Source of the DNA: Hydrogenophaga intermedia | GTDB taxonomy: Bacteria > Pseudomonadota > Gammaproteobacteria > Burkholderiales > Burkholderiaceae_C | Length of the DNA: 56,755 bases | Assembly: GCF_000723405.1 (NCBI RefSeq) | Contig: NZ_CCAE010000027.1 | Location: 1 to 56,755, forward strand | Reading direction: 5' to 3' | Part shown: one piece after another, positions 50,390 through 56,755 of the stretch | Position numbering within the stretch: the stretch's first letter is position 1 | Layout of the letters: the number at the start of each line of letters is the position of its first letter | Made by a program: the position numbers and the translations under genes | The notes under the pieces: model-generated | The model's database searches: none | Seen by the model: the letters and a program-made list of their open reading frames with translations, nothing else | Told to the model about the DNA's origin: nothing

Positions 50390-51817
50390 ATGCTCACGCG
50401 CGCCACCAAGATCGTTGCCACCCTCGGCCCCGCCTCCAGCGACCCGGACCTGCTCGAAGCCATGATCCGCGCGGGCGTCAACGTGGTGCGGCTGAACTTC
50501 TCGCACGGCACCGCGCAGGACCACATCGACCGCGCCCGCCTGGTGCGCGAAGCCGCGCAACGCGCCGGCCGCGAGGTGGGCATCATGGCCGACCTGCAGG
50601 GTCCCAAGATCCGCGTCGGCAAGTTCACGCAGGGCAAGATCCAGTTGGTGCCGGGCGAGAAGTTCGTGCTCGACGCCGCCCGCACCGAACCCGGCGACCA
50701 GGACGGCGTGGGCCTGGACTACAAGGAACTGCCGCGCGACGTGAAGCCGGGCGACACGCTGCTGCTCAATGACGGCCTGATCGTGCTCACCGTGGATTTC
50801 GTGCAGGGCCCGGCCGTGCACACCACCGTCAAGCTCGGCGGCGAGCTGTCCAACAACAAGGGCATCAACAAGCAGGGCGGCGGCCTCACCGCGCCCGCGC
50901 TCACCGCCAAGGACATGGACGACATCAAGACCGCCATGGGCCTGAAGGCCGACTACGTGGCGGTGAGCTTCCCCAAGAACGCCACCGACATGGAACTGGC
51001 GCGCCAGCTCTGCGCCGTGGCCGGCGGCGGCCACAAGCCGGGGCTGATCGCCAAGATCGAGCGCGCCGAGGCGATTCCCGAACTTGCCAACATCCTCAAG
51101 GCCTCCGACGGCATCATGGTCGCGCGCGGCGACCTGGCGGTGGAAGTGGGCAACGCGGCGGTGCCGGCGCTGCAGAAGCACATGATCCGGCTGGCGCGCG
51201 AGATGGACAAGGTCGTCATCACCGCCACGCAGATGATGGAAAGCATGATCGTCAATCCCGTCCCCACGCGCGCGGAGGTGAGCGACGTGGCCAACGCCGT
51301 GCTCGACGGCACCGACGCGGTGATGCTCAGCGCCGAGACCGCCGCCGGCAAGTACCCGCTGGAGACCGTGAAGGAAATGGCCGCCATCTGCCTGGAGGCC
51401 GAGAAGGCCGACCGACACGAGCTGGGCGCGGACTTCCAGGGCAAGACCTTCACGCGCATCGACCACAGCATCGCCATGGGCGCACTGTTCACCGCGCACC
51501 ACCTGGGCGCCAAGGCCATCGTGGCCCTCACGGATTCGGGCTCCACCGCGCTGTGGATGAGCCGCCACATCGTGCGCATCCCCATCTACGCGATGACGCC
51601 CAACCTGACCACGCAGCGCCGCATGACGCTCTACCGCAATGTGCGCCCGCTGCTGATGGACAACAACGCCGACCGCGACAACGCCCTGGTCGACGCCGAG
51701 TCGCACCTCAAGAAGCGCGGCATCGTGCAGTCCGGCGACGTCTACGCCATCACCGTGGGCGAGCCCATGGGGCAGCCCGGCGGCACGAACACCTTGAAGA
51801 TCTGCCGCGCGGCCTGA
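50390..51817 (+). CDS. pyk: Pyruvate kinase
   Basis: A 475-residue glycolytic enzyme converting phosphoenolpyruvate and ADP to pyruvate and ATP. Motifs: RATKIVATLGPASS, RLNFSHGT, ADLQGPKIRVG, catalytic IAKIERAEAIPELANIL and MVARGDLAVEV, then TATQMMESMI. ATG 50390 is chosen for its CAGGAG Shine-Dalgarno and the family start; an upstream in-frame start is ignored. A C-terminal domain of normal size is present. Stop is 3 bp from the convergent DUF481 gene, with no terminator between. Confidence 0.96.
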   Translation: MLTRATKIVATLGPASSDPDLLEAMIRAGVNVVRLNFSHGTAQDHIDRARLVREAAQRAGREVGIMADLQGPKIRVGKFTQGKIQLVPGEKFVLDAARTEPGDQDGVGLDYKELPRDVKPGDTLLLNDGLIVLTVDFVQGPAVHTTVKLGGELSNNKGINKQGGGLTAPALTAKDMDDIKTAMGLKADYVAVSFPKNATDMELARQLCAVAGGGHKPGLIAKIERAEAIPELANILKASDGIMVARGDLAVEVGNAAVPALQKHMIRLAREMDKVVITATQMMESMIVNPVPTRAEVSDVANAVLDGTDAVMLSAETAAGKYPLETVKEMAAICLEAEKADRHELGADFQGKTFTRIDHSIAMGALFTAHHLGAKAIVALTDSGSTALWMSRHIVRIPIYAMTPNLTTQRRMTLYRNVRPLLMDNNADRDNALVDAESHLKKRGIVQSGDVYAITVGEPMGQPGGTNTLKICRAA

Positions 51818-51820
51818 ACC

Positions 51821-52588
51821 TCAATCGAAGCGCATCGACACACCGGTCACGAACATCGCGTCGGTCTTTTTCAGGTTCGTGCCCGGATCGCTGTCGTAGC
51901 GGTAGTTCAGGCCCGCGGTGAGGTTCACGGTCTGCGTCATGGCCACCGTCAGGCCCACGTCGAACACCGCGCGGTATTTGCCCGACTCGCGCAGGTCGGG
52001 AAACAGCGAGAACTTCTGGCGCAGGCTGGTGGAGTCGGTGAGCTTGTGGCTCGATTCCTCCGACAGCACCAGCTCCATGCGGCCGTAGCGCTCGCGCGTT
52101 TCGCCCGCGATGTTGGTGGGCGTGATGTACCGGTCGTGGGTGTAGCCGATACCACCGGAGACATCGAAGAAGCCGCTGTCGTCGCTCCAGATGTGGCGGC
52201 CCACACCGGTGGCGACGGAATAGCGCGCGGCGATGTTGGCCAGCCGGTCGCGCTGCCACTCGCCCGAGCCGAAGCCGAACCAGTCGATCGAGAAGTCGCG
52301 GTTGTACTGGGTGCGCAGGCCGTAGCGCTCCACCGTGTCCACGTCGTTGCTGCGCGCGCGATCGGCCTTCGCGTTCCAGGTCCACTTGTCGAAGGTGGTC
52401 TGGCGAGCGCCCTCGGCCGCCACGTTCACGGTCGCTGCGTCGTTGTTGCCGGACGAGAAGTTGGCGCCCGCTGTCAGCAGGTACCTCCACTGCCCGTCGG
52501 GCTTGAGCGTGACCTGGGCCTGCGAAAGCGCGGGCATCAGCAGCGCGGCGGAGGTAAGGGTCGCGATCCTCAGGTGGCGACGTGACAT
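51821..52588 (-). CDS. DUF481 (YdiY-like) outer-membrane protein
   Basis: A 255-residue protein with signal peptide (MSRRHLRIATLTSAALLMPALSQA) followed by alternating beta strands of a small outer-membrane barrel ending in an aromatic residue two from the end (VSMRFD). The family (salt-induced outer membrane protein) is widespread and poorly understood. It lies between pyk and fba on the opposite strand. Confidence 0.85.
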   Translation of the reverse strand: MSRRHLRIATLTSAALLMPALSQAQVTLKPDGQWRYLLTAGANFSSGNNDAATVNVAAEGARQTTFDKWTWNAKADRARSNDVDTVERYGLRTQYNRDFSIDWFGFGSGEWQRDRLANIAARYSVATGVGRHIWSDDSGFFDVSGGIGYTHDRYITPTNIAGETRERYGRMELVLSEESSHKLTDSTSLRQKFSLFPDLRESGKYRAVFDVGLTVAMTQTVNLTAGLNYRYDSDPGTNLKKTDAMFVTGVSMRFD

Positions 52589-52666
52589 GGCGCTTCCTTT
52601 CTTGTTGTGCCGAAAGCCTGAACGTGTGCCTTTGCGGGCCCACAGTTCCCCACGGGGTTGTGACGA

Positions 52667-52698
52667 TTGGTGACATGACCAACGTGTGAAAGCACACG
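52667..52698. promoter_or_regulatory. Two adjacent inverted repeats in the DUF481/fba divergent region
   Basis: TTGGT-N6-ACCAA (52667-52682) is followed directly by CGTGTG-AAAG-CACACG (52683-52698). The octamer AACGTGTG also occurs at 52621-52628, 60 bp upstream. They are candidate operators in the 210-bp gap between the two divergent genes; the regulator is unknown. Confidence 0.45.
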
Positions 52699-52798
52699 TA
52701 AGGCACCGGGGGCATGGGAACCGGCGCGCGCAGGTCGAAAGTTAAAATCCCGGGTTACACCACGGTTACCAACGACTCAACGCACCAAGAGGAATCCC

Positions 52799-53863
52799 AT
52801 GGCACTCGTCTCCATGCGCGAACTGCTCGACCACGCCGCCGCCAACACCTACGGCATCCCGGCGTTCAACGTGAACAACCTCGAACAGGTGCAGGCCGTC
52901 ATGGCCGCAGCCGACGAAGTGGGCGCTCCCGTCATCCTGCAGGCCAGCGCCGGCGCGCGCAAATACGCGGGCGAACCCTTCATCAAGCACCTGATCCAGG
53001 CCGCCATCGAGATGTACCCGCACATCCCGCTGGTCATGCACCAGGACCACGGCCAGAGCCCCGACGTCTGCCAGGGCGCGATCAACCTGGGCTTCTCCTC
53101 CGTGATGATGGACGGCAGCCTGGAAGCCGATGGCAAGACCATCGCCAGCTACGACTACAACGTGGACGTGACGAAGAAGGTCGTCGACATGGCCCACAAG
53201 CTGGGCGTCACCGTCGAGGGCGAACTGGGCTGCCTGGGCAGCCTGGAGACCATGAAAGGCGACAAGGAAGACGGCCACGGCACCGATGCCACCATGACGC
53301 GCGAGCAGCTGCTCACCGACCCCGAGCAGGCCGCCGACTTCGTGAAGAAGACCCAGCTCGACGCGCTGGCCATCGCCATCGGCACCAGCCACGGCGCCTA
53401 CAAGTTCACCCGCAAGCCCACGGGCGACATCCTGGCCATCGAGCGCATTGCCGAGATCCACCGCCGCCTGCCCAACACGCACCTCGTCATGCACGGCTCG
53501 TCCAGCGTGCCGCAGGAGCTGCTGGCCCAGATCAACCAGTACGGCGGCAAGATGAAGGAGACCTACGGCGTGCCCGTCGAGGAGATCCAGAAGGCCATCA
53601 AGTTCGGCGTGCGCAAGATCAACATCGACACCGACATCCGCCTGGCCATGACCGGCGCGGTGCGCAAGTTCCTGACCGAGAACCCCGACAAGTTCGATGC
53701 CCGCGAGTGGCTCAAGCCCGCGCGCGAGGCCGCCAAGCAGATCTGCAAGCAGCGCTACATCGAGTTCGGCTGCGAAGGCCAGGCCGGCAAGATCAAGGGC
53801 GACACGCTGCAGGTCGTGGCCGGCAAGTACGCCAAGGGCGAGTTGGCGCAAGTGGTGAACTGA
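52799..53863 (+). CDS. fba: Class II fructose-bisphosphate aldolase, Calvin-cycle subtype
   Basis: A 354-residue zinc-dependent aldolase: [20 protein letters not shown], zinc-ligand region [20 protein letters not shown], and the C-terminal [22 protein letters not shown]. The overall size and [16 protein letters not shown] tail are those of the longer Calvin-type branch used by betaproteobacteria for glycolysis and gluconeogenesis. AGAGGAA precedes ATG 52799; a terminator follows. Confidence 0.96.
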   Translation: MALVSMRELLDHAAANTYGIPAFNVNNLEQVQAVMAAADEVGAPVILQASAGARKYAGEPFIKHLIQAAIEMYPHIPLVMHQDHGQSPDVCQGAINLGFSSVMMDGSLEADGKTIASYDYNVDVTKKVVDMAHKLGVTVEGELGCLGSLETMKGDKEDGHGTDATMTREQLLTDPEQAADFVKKTQLDALAIAIGTSHGAYKFTRKPTGDILAIERIAEIHRRLPNTHLVMHGSSSVPQELLAQINQYGGKMKETYGVPVEEIQKAIKFGVRKINIDTDIRLAMTGAVRKFLTENPDKFDAREWLKPAREAAKQICKQRYIEFGCEGQAGKIKGDTLQVVAGKYAKGELAQVVN

Positions 53864-53891
53864 TCCCGCACCCCACCCGCGCGTCGCGCCA

Positions 53892-53930
53892 CGCCACCGC
53901 ACCGGTTCGCCGGCGGTGGCGTTCGCTTTT
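53892..53930 (+). terminator. Intrinsic terminator after fba
   Basis: CGCCACCGC-N12-GCGGTGGCG is a perfect 9-bp stem followed by TTCGCTTTT. It lies 28 bp past the fba stop and before the convergent iclR gene. Confidence 0.75.
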
Positions 53931-53969
53931 GGCGCGTCCTCATCGCACCGCCGAGGGCGACACCAGGGT

Positions 53970-54797
53970 TCAGTCCCGCCAGCCCCCGGCCTGGATCGCC
54001 GCCACGATCTCGCGCCCCGTGCGCACCAGCGCGGGCGCGAAGTCATCGTGCAGCAGCGCGCCCTTGAGCCGCGCCGCCGGCCCGCCCACGGTGAGCGACA
54101 GCGGCTCACGGCCGTCGCCCAGGTCCAGCCCCACCCCGATGGCGGCGATGTCCTGCTCCCATTCGGACGAAGACTCCACATAGCCGCGCACCGCGTGGTC
54201 GGCCTCGGAGCGCCGCAGGCCCGCTTCGCGCTCGGGCCAGCGCGCCGGGTCCTCGGCCCGCAGGTGGCGCGAGATGAGCGAGCGCATGCCCGGCGTGGAG
54301 ACGCACCACATGGCGCGGCCCATGGCCGTTTCGGCGAACGGCAGGCGCGTGCCCACGTCCAACCCCAGGATGAGGCGCGCCGTGCTGCGGCAGTGCGCCA
54401 CGTAGACCATGGAGGTGCCGTGCCGCACGCCCAGCGAGATGGCGGCCTGCGTGTGCTCGGCCAGGGTCTCCATGAAGGGTCGCGCCAGGCGCCCCACCTC
54501 GAAGTTGGACAGCACGCTGAAGCCCAGCGAGAGCACCGCCGGGCTCAGCGCGTATTCGCCCGTGGCGGCGCGGTGGCGCAAATAGCCCAGGCTGGTGAGC
54601 GTGAACGTCAGCCGCGAGACGGTGGCCTGCGGCAGGCCGCTGCGGCGCGCGAGTTCCTGGTGCGCGAGCCAGCGGTCGGTGGGGCCGAAGCAGCGCAGCA
54701 ACTCCAGGCCTCGCGCGAGCGCGGTGACGAAGCGGCGGTCCTGTGCCGGGTCGGCCTCGTCCGGGGTAGGTGAAGGAAGCTGGCGTTGACGTCCCAT
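53970..54797 (-). CDS. IclR-family transcriptional regulator
   Basis: A 275-residue IclR protein. The N-terminal winged helix is ALARGLELLRCFGPTDRWLAHQELARRSGLPQATVSRLTFTLTSLGYLR (about 26-75); the C-terminal effector domain includes GVRHGTSMVYVAHCRS and LDVGTRLPFAETAMGRAM. ATG 54797 gives the usual length; the frame runs upstream into the divergent region. It faces an acyl-CoA ligase across 167 bp with two matching inverted repeats, so it likely controls that gene and itself. Confidence 0.9.
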   Translation of the reverse strand: MGRQRQLPSPTPDEADPAQDRRFVTALARGLELLRCFGPTDRWLAHQELARRSGLPQATVSRLTFTLTSLGYLRHRAATGEYALSPAVLSLGFSVLSNFEVGRLARPFMETLAEHTQAAISLGVRHGTSMVYVAHCRSTARLILGLDVGTRLPFAETAMGRAMWCVSTPGMRSLISRHLRAEDPARWPEREAGLRRSEADHAVRGYVESSSEWEQDIAAIGVGLDLGDGREPLSLTVGGPAARLKGALLHDDFAPALVRTGREIVAAIQAGGWRD

Positions 54798-54818
54798 GAA
54801 AGCGATGATTTTCAAATA

Positions 54819-54833
54819 TTCCGCTGAACGGAA
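54819..54833. promoter_or_regulatory. IclR operator candidate 1
   Basis: TTCCGCTGAACGGAA, an inverted repeat TTCCG-N5-CGGAA within AT-rich flanks, 22 bp upstream of the iclR-family start. Same arms and spacing as the second copy at 54933. Confidence 0.65.
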
Positions 54834-54932
54834 TTTAAGTCGCCAAGGTGCCTGTGGCCCATGCTCGATTTCCCTGAGCAGCATTGACGATGTCAGACGC
54901 TGCGTCGCATATTGACTGCACGCCAGGTTGTT

Positions 54933-54947
54933 TTCCGATCAGCGGAA
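54933..54947. promoter_or_regulatory. IclR operator candidate 2
   Basis: TTCCGATCAGCGGAA, with arms identical to those of the first copy, centred 114 bp away and 18 bp before the acyl-CoA ligase ATG. A TTGACT at 54912-54917 could be the -35 of the ligase promoter, putting this site over the core promoter. Confidence 0.65.
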
Positions 54948-54964
54948 TATCCGGCGACCAGCAC

Positions 54965-56668
54965 ATGACACCGACTCTCTCCGACCATTGGCCACCCGGT
55001 CTGCCGCGCGGGCTCGCGCTGCCGCCGGTGAACGTGTTCCACAACCTGGCCGCGTCGGCCGAGCGCCACCCGGACAAGCCCTTCACCGTTTACTACGACA
55101 CCCCGCTGAGCTACGCGCAGGCCTTGCGCGAGGCCGAGCGCATCGCGGCCTTTCTGCAGCAGCGCTGCGGCGTGCGGGCCGGCGACCGCGTGCTGCTGTG
55201 CCTGCAGAACAGCCCGCAGTGGGCGCTGGCCTTCTACGGCATCCTGCGCGCCAACGCCGTGGTGGTGCCGGTGAACCCCATGAACCGCGAGGAGGAGCTG
55301 CGCCACTGCGTCGACGACAGCGGCGCGCGCGTGGCCGTCGTCGCGCACGACTTATTGCCTTTCGTGCGGCCCCTGCTGGCCGAGGCCGGCACCGACGACG
55401 GCACGGGCCTGAAGCACGCGATCGTGGCCACCTACAGCGACCACCTGCGCGAACCCACCGACCTGCGCGTGCCGGACTTCGTGCGCGCGCCGCGCGAGGC
55501 CCTGGACCACCCCGCCCTCACGGCCTGGGCCGACGCCGTGGCTGCTGGCCTCCGTCCCGGCCCGCTCAGCGCAGGGCCCGACGACCTGTGCGCCATGCCC
55601 TACACCTCGGGCACCACCGGTCTGCCCAAGGGCTGCATGCACACCCACCGCAGCGTGATGGCCACGCTGGTGGGCGGCGTGCGCTGGTTCGGCACCACGC
55701 AGGACGCGGTCTGCCTCTCCGTACTGCCCTTCTTCCACGTCACCGGCCTGTCGGGCAGCCTCAACGGGCCGATCTACGCGGGCGCCACACTGATCGTGCT
55801 GTCGCGCTGGGACCGCGAGGCCGCTGCCATCTGCATGGCGCGCTACGGCGTCACCGTGTGGCAGGCCATCTCCACCATGGTGATCGACTTCCTCGCATTG
55901 CCAGCGCTCGACCGTTTCGACCTCTCGCGCCTGAGCTGCGTGCGCGGCGGCGGCGCGGCCATGCCCGACGCCCTGGCCGCGCGCCTGAAGGCCCTCACCG
56001 GGCGCGACTACATCGAGGGCTACGGCATGACCGAGACCATGGCCGCCACGCACATCAACCCGCTGCACCGCCCCAAGCGCCAGTGCCTGGGCTTGCCGGT
56101 GTTCGAGATCGATGCCCGCGTGATCGACCCCGAAACGCTGGCCGAACGGCCCGTGGGCGAGACCGGCGAGATCGTCGTGCACGGCCCGCAGGTGATGCAG
56201 GGCTACTGGCGCAACCCGCAGGCCACGGCGGAGGCCTTCATCGAACTCGACGGCCAGCGCTTCCTGCGCACCGGCGACCTCGGCCACGTCGACGCCGAGG
56301 GCTACTTCTTCATGACCGACCGCCTGAAGCGGATGATCAACGCCAGCGGCTACAAGGTCTGGCCGGCCGAGGTGGAAGCCCTGATGTACCGCCACCCCGC
56401 CATCCAGGAGGCCTGCGTGATCGGCGCGCGCGATCCGCGGCGCGGCGAGACGGTCAAGGCCCTGGTGGTGCTGCGGCCCGAGCAGCGCGGCCAGGTGAGC
56501 GAGCAGGACCTCATCGACTGGGCGCACGGCCAGATGGCCGCGTACAAGAGCCCGCGCATCGTGGAATTCGTGGCCGCGCTGCCCCGCTCGGGCAGCGGCA
56601 AGGTGATGTGGCGCGAGCTGCAGGAACAGCAGGCCGCGCGCGACGCCACCAACCCATCACCTTCGTGA
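54965..56668 (+). CDS. AMP-forming acyl-CoA ligase (long-chain or aromatic acid type)
   Basis: A 567-residue adenylate-forming enzyme. Motifs: P-loop YTSGTTGLPKGC, YGMTET, RTGDLGHVDAEGYFFMTDRLKRMINASGYKVWP and the C-terminal lysine region SGSGKVMWREL (catalytic Lys). ATG 54965 (MTPTLSDHWPP) is favoured; ATGs further upstream would place the second IclR operator inside the gene. Closest in style to fatty-acyl-CoA synthetases, but the substrate cannot be read. A further gene starts 67 bp downstream. Confidence 0.9.
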   Translation: MTPTLSDHWPPGLPRGLALPPVNVFHNLAASAERHPDKPFTVYYDTPLSYAQALREAERIAAFLQQRCGVRAGDRVLLCLQNSPQWALAFYGILRANAVVVPVNPMNREEELRHCVDDSGARVAVVAHDLLPFVRPLLAEAGTDDGTGLKHAIVATYSDHLREPTDLRVPDFVRAPREALDHPALTAWADAVAAGLRPGPLSAGPDDLCAMPYTSGTTGLPKGCMHTHRSVMATLVGGVRWFGTTQDAVCLSVLPFFHVTGLSGSLNGPIYAGATLIVLSRWDREAAAICMARYGVTVWQAISTMVIDFLALPALDRFDLSRLSCVRGGGAAMPDALAARLKALTGRDYIEGYGMTETMAATHINPLHRPKRQCLGLPVFEIDARVIDPETLAERPVGETGEIVVHGPQVMQGYWRNPQATAEAFIELDGQRFLRTGDLGHVDAEGYFFMTDRLKRMINASGYKVWPAEVEALMYRHPAIQEACVIGARDPRRGETVKALVVLRPEQRGQVSEQDLIDWAHGQMAAYKSPRIVEFVAALPRSGSGKVMWRELQEQQAARDATNPSPS

Positions 56669-56735
56669 TTTCCCGCGCCGTGCGCTGCGCGGCATCCATC
56701 GCCATCCGGCACACCACCCGCAAGGAGACAACACG

Positions 56736-56755
56736 ATGACCCGTCCCACCCATCC
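56736..56755 (+). CDS. Start of a gene cut by the window end
   Basis: ATG 56736 follows AAGGAG with 8 nt spacing, then six codons (MTRPTH) run to the window end. It would be co-transcribed with the acyl-CoA ligase. Its product cannot be identified. Confidence 0.55.

Noticed and set aside
54912..54950. A full promoter for the acyl-CoA ligase from TTGACT
   Set aside because: No acceptable -10 at 16-18 bp; GAATAT is 27 bp away. Only a possible -35 is noted.

Overview
The window looks like a chromosomal segment of a GC-rich betaproteobacterium. Comamonadaceae (for example a Hydrogenophaga-like or Acidovorax-like genus) is my inference. It rests on high GC with strong GC3 bias, the OxyR/RecG/UbiA neighbourhood, TctC/Bug-type binding proteins, a queA/tgt pair, a Calvin-type class II aldolase and a glpSTPQUV-type glycerol transporter. 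There is no rRNA and no CRISPR array.

Layout. 1-1916: a glutamine synthetase C-terminal fragment abuts, head to head, a TniQ-like transposition gene that also seems to lack its N-terminus; this scar is lower in GC. 2037-11317 (minus strand): initiator tRNA-fMet, then the alpha and spc ribosomal operons read as rplN-rplX-rplE-rpsN-rpsH-rplF-rplR-rpsE-rpmD-rplO-secY-infA-rpmJ-rpsM-rpsK-rpsD-rpoA-rplQ. The strong promoter for this cluster overlaps the stop codon of glpD. 11314-21348: a glycerol regulon with glpSTPQUVD on the minus strand and glpRK on the plus strand, around a shared control region holding four phased TTCG half-sites. 21390-28206: proC, ubiA, oxyR, a small lipoprotein, recG and queA. 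28219-33293: an aromatic ring-hydroxylating dioxygenase operon (alpha, beta, a PchB/chorismate-mutase-like protein, a TctC-type binding protein, Rieske ferredoxin, cytochrome c) with a divergent LysR gene, lying between queA and tgt. 34542-40735: an MFS transporter and the operon for the osmolyte N-acetylglutaminylglutamine amide (NAGGN). 40768-50278: a cell-envelope and stress region with DUF2145, YiaA, DUF1328, CsbD and two BON proteins, a phospholipase-D synthase, two response regulators, two tandem histidine kinases and a 56-residue membrane protein. 50390-56755: pyk, a DUF481 outer-membrane protein, fba, an IclR regulator and an acyl-CoA ligase.

The best candidate for an undescribed system is the 42.6-50.4 kb stress region. 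A GTCCTACA motif recurs in its intergenic regions: upstream of the DUF1328 gene, three related copies upstream of csbD, as a perfect palindrome upstream of the second response regulator, and in the gap between the 56-residue membrane-protein gene and pyk. At the DUF1328 and csbD promoters it sits exactly 51 bp from a shared CTACAGTGA element. I infer that the two kinases and the LuxR-type regulator control this set through that motif. The second candidate is the dioxygenase operon, where a protein resembling isochorismate-pyruvate lyase (which makes salicylate) is translationally coupled to subunits resembling salicylate 5-hydroxylase.

All assignments come from reading translations and motifs by eye. 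No database search, structure prediction or folding calculation was run.
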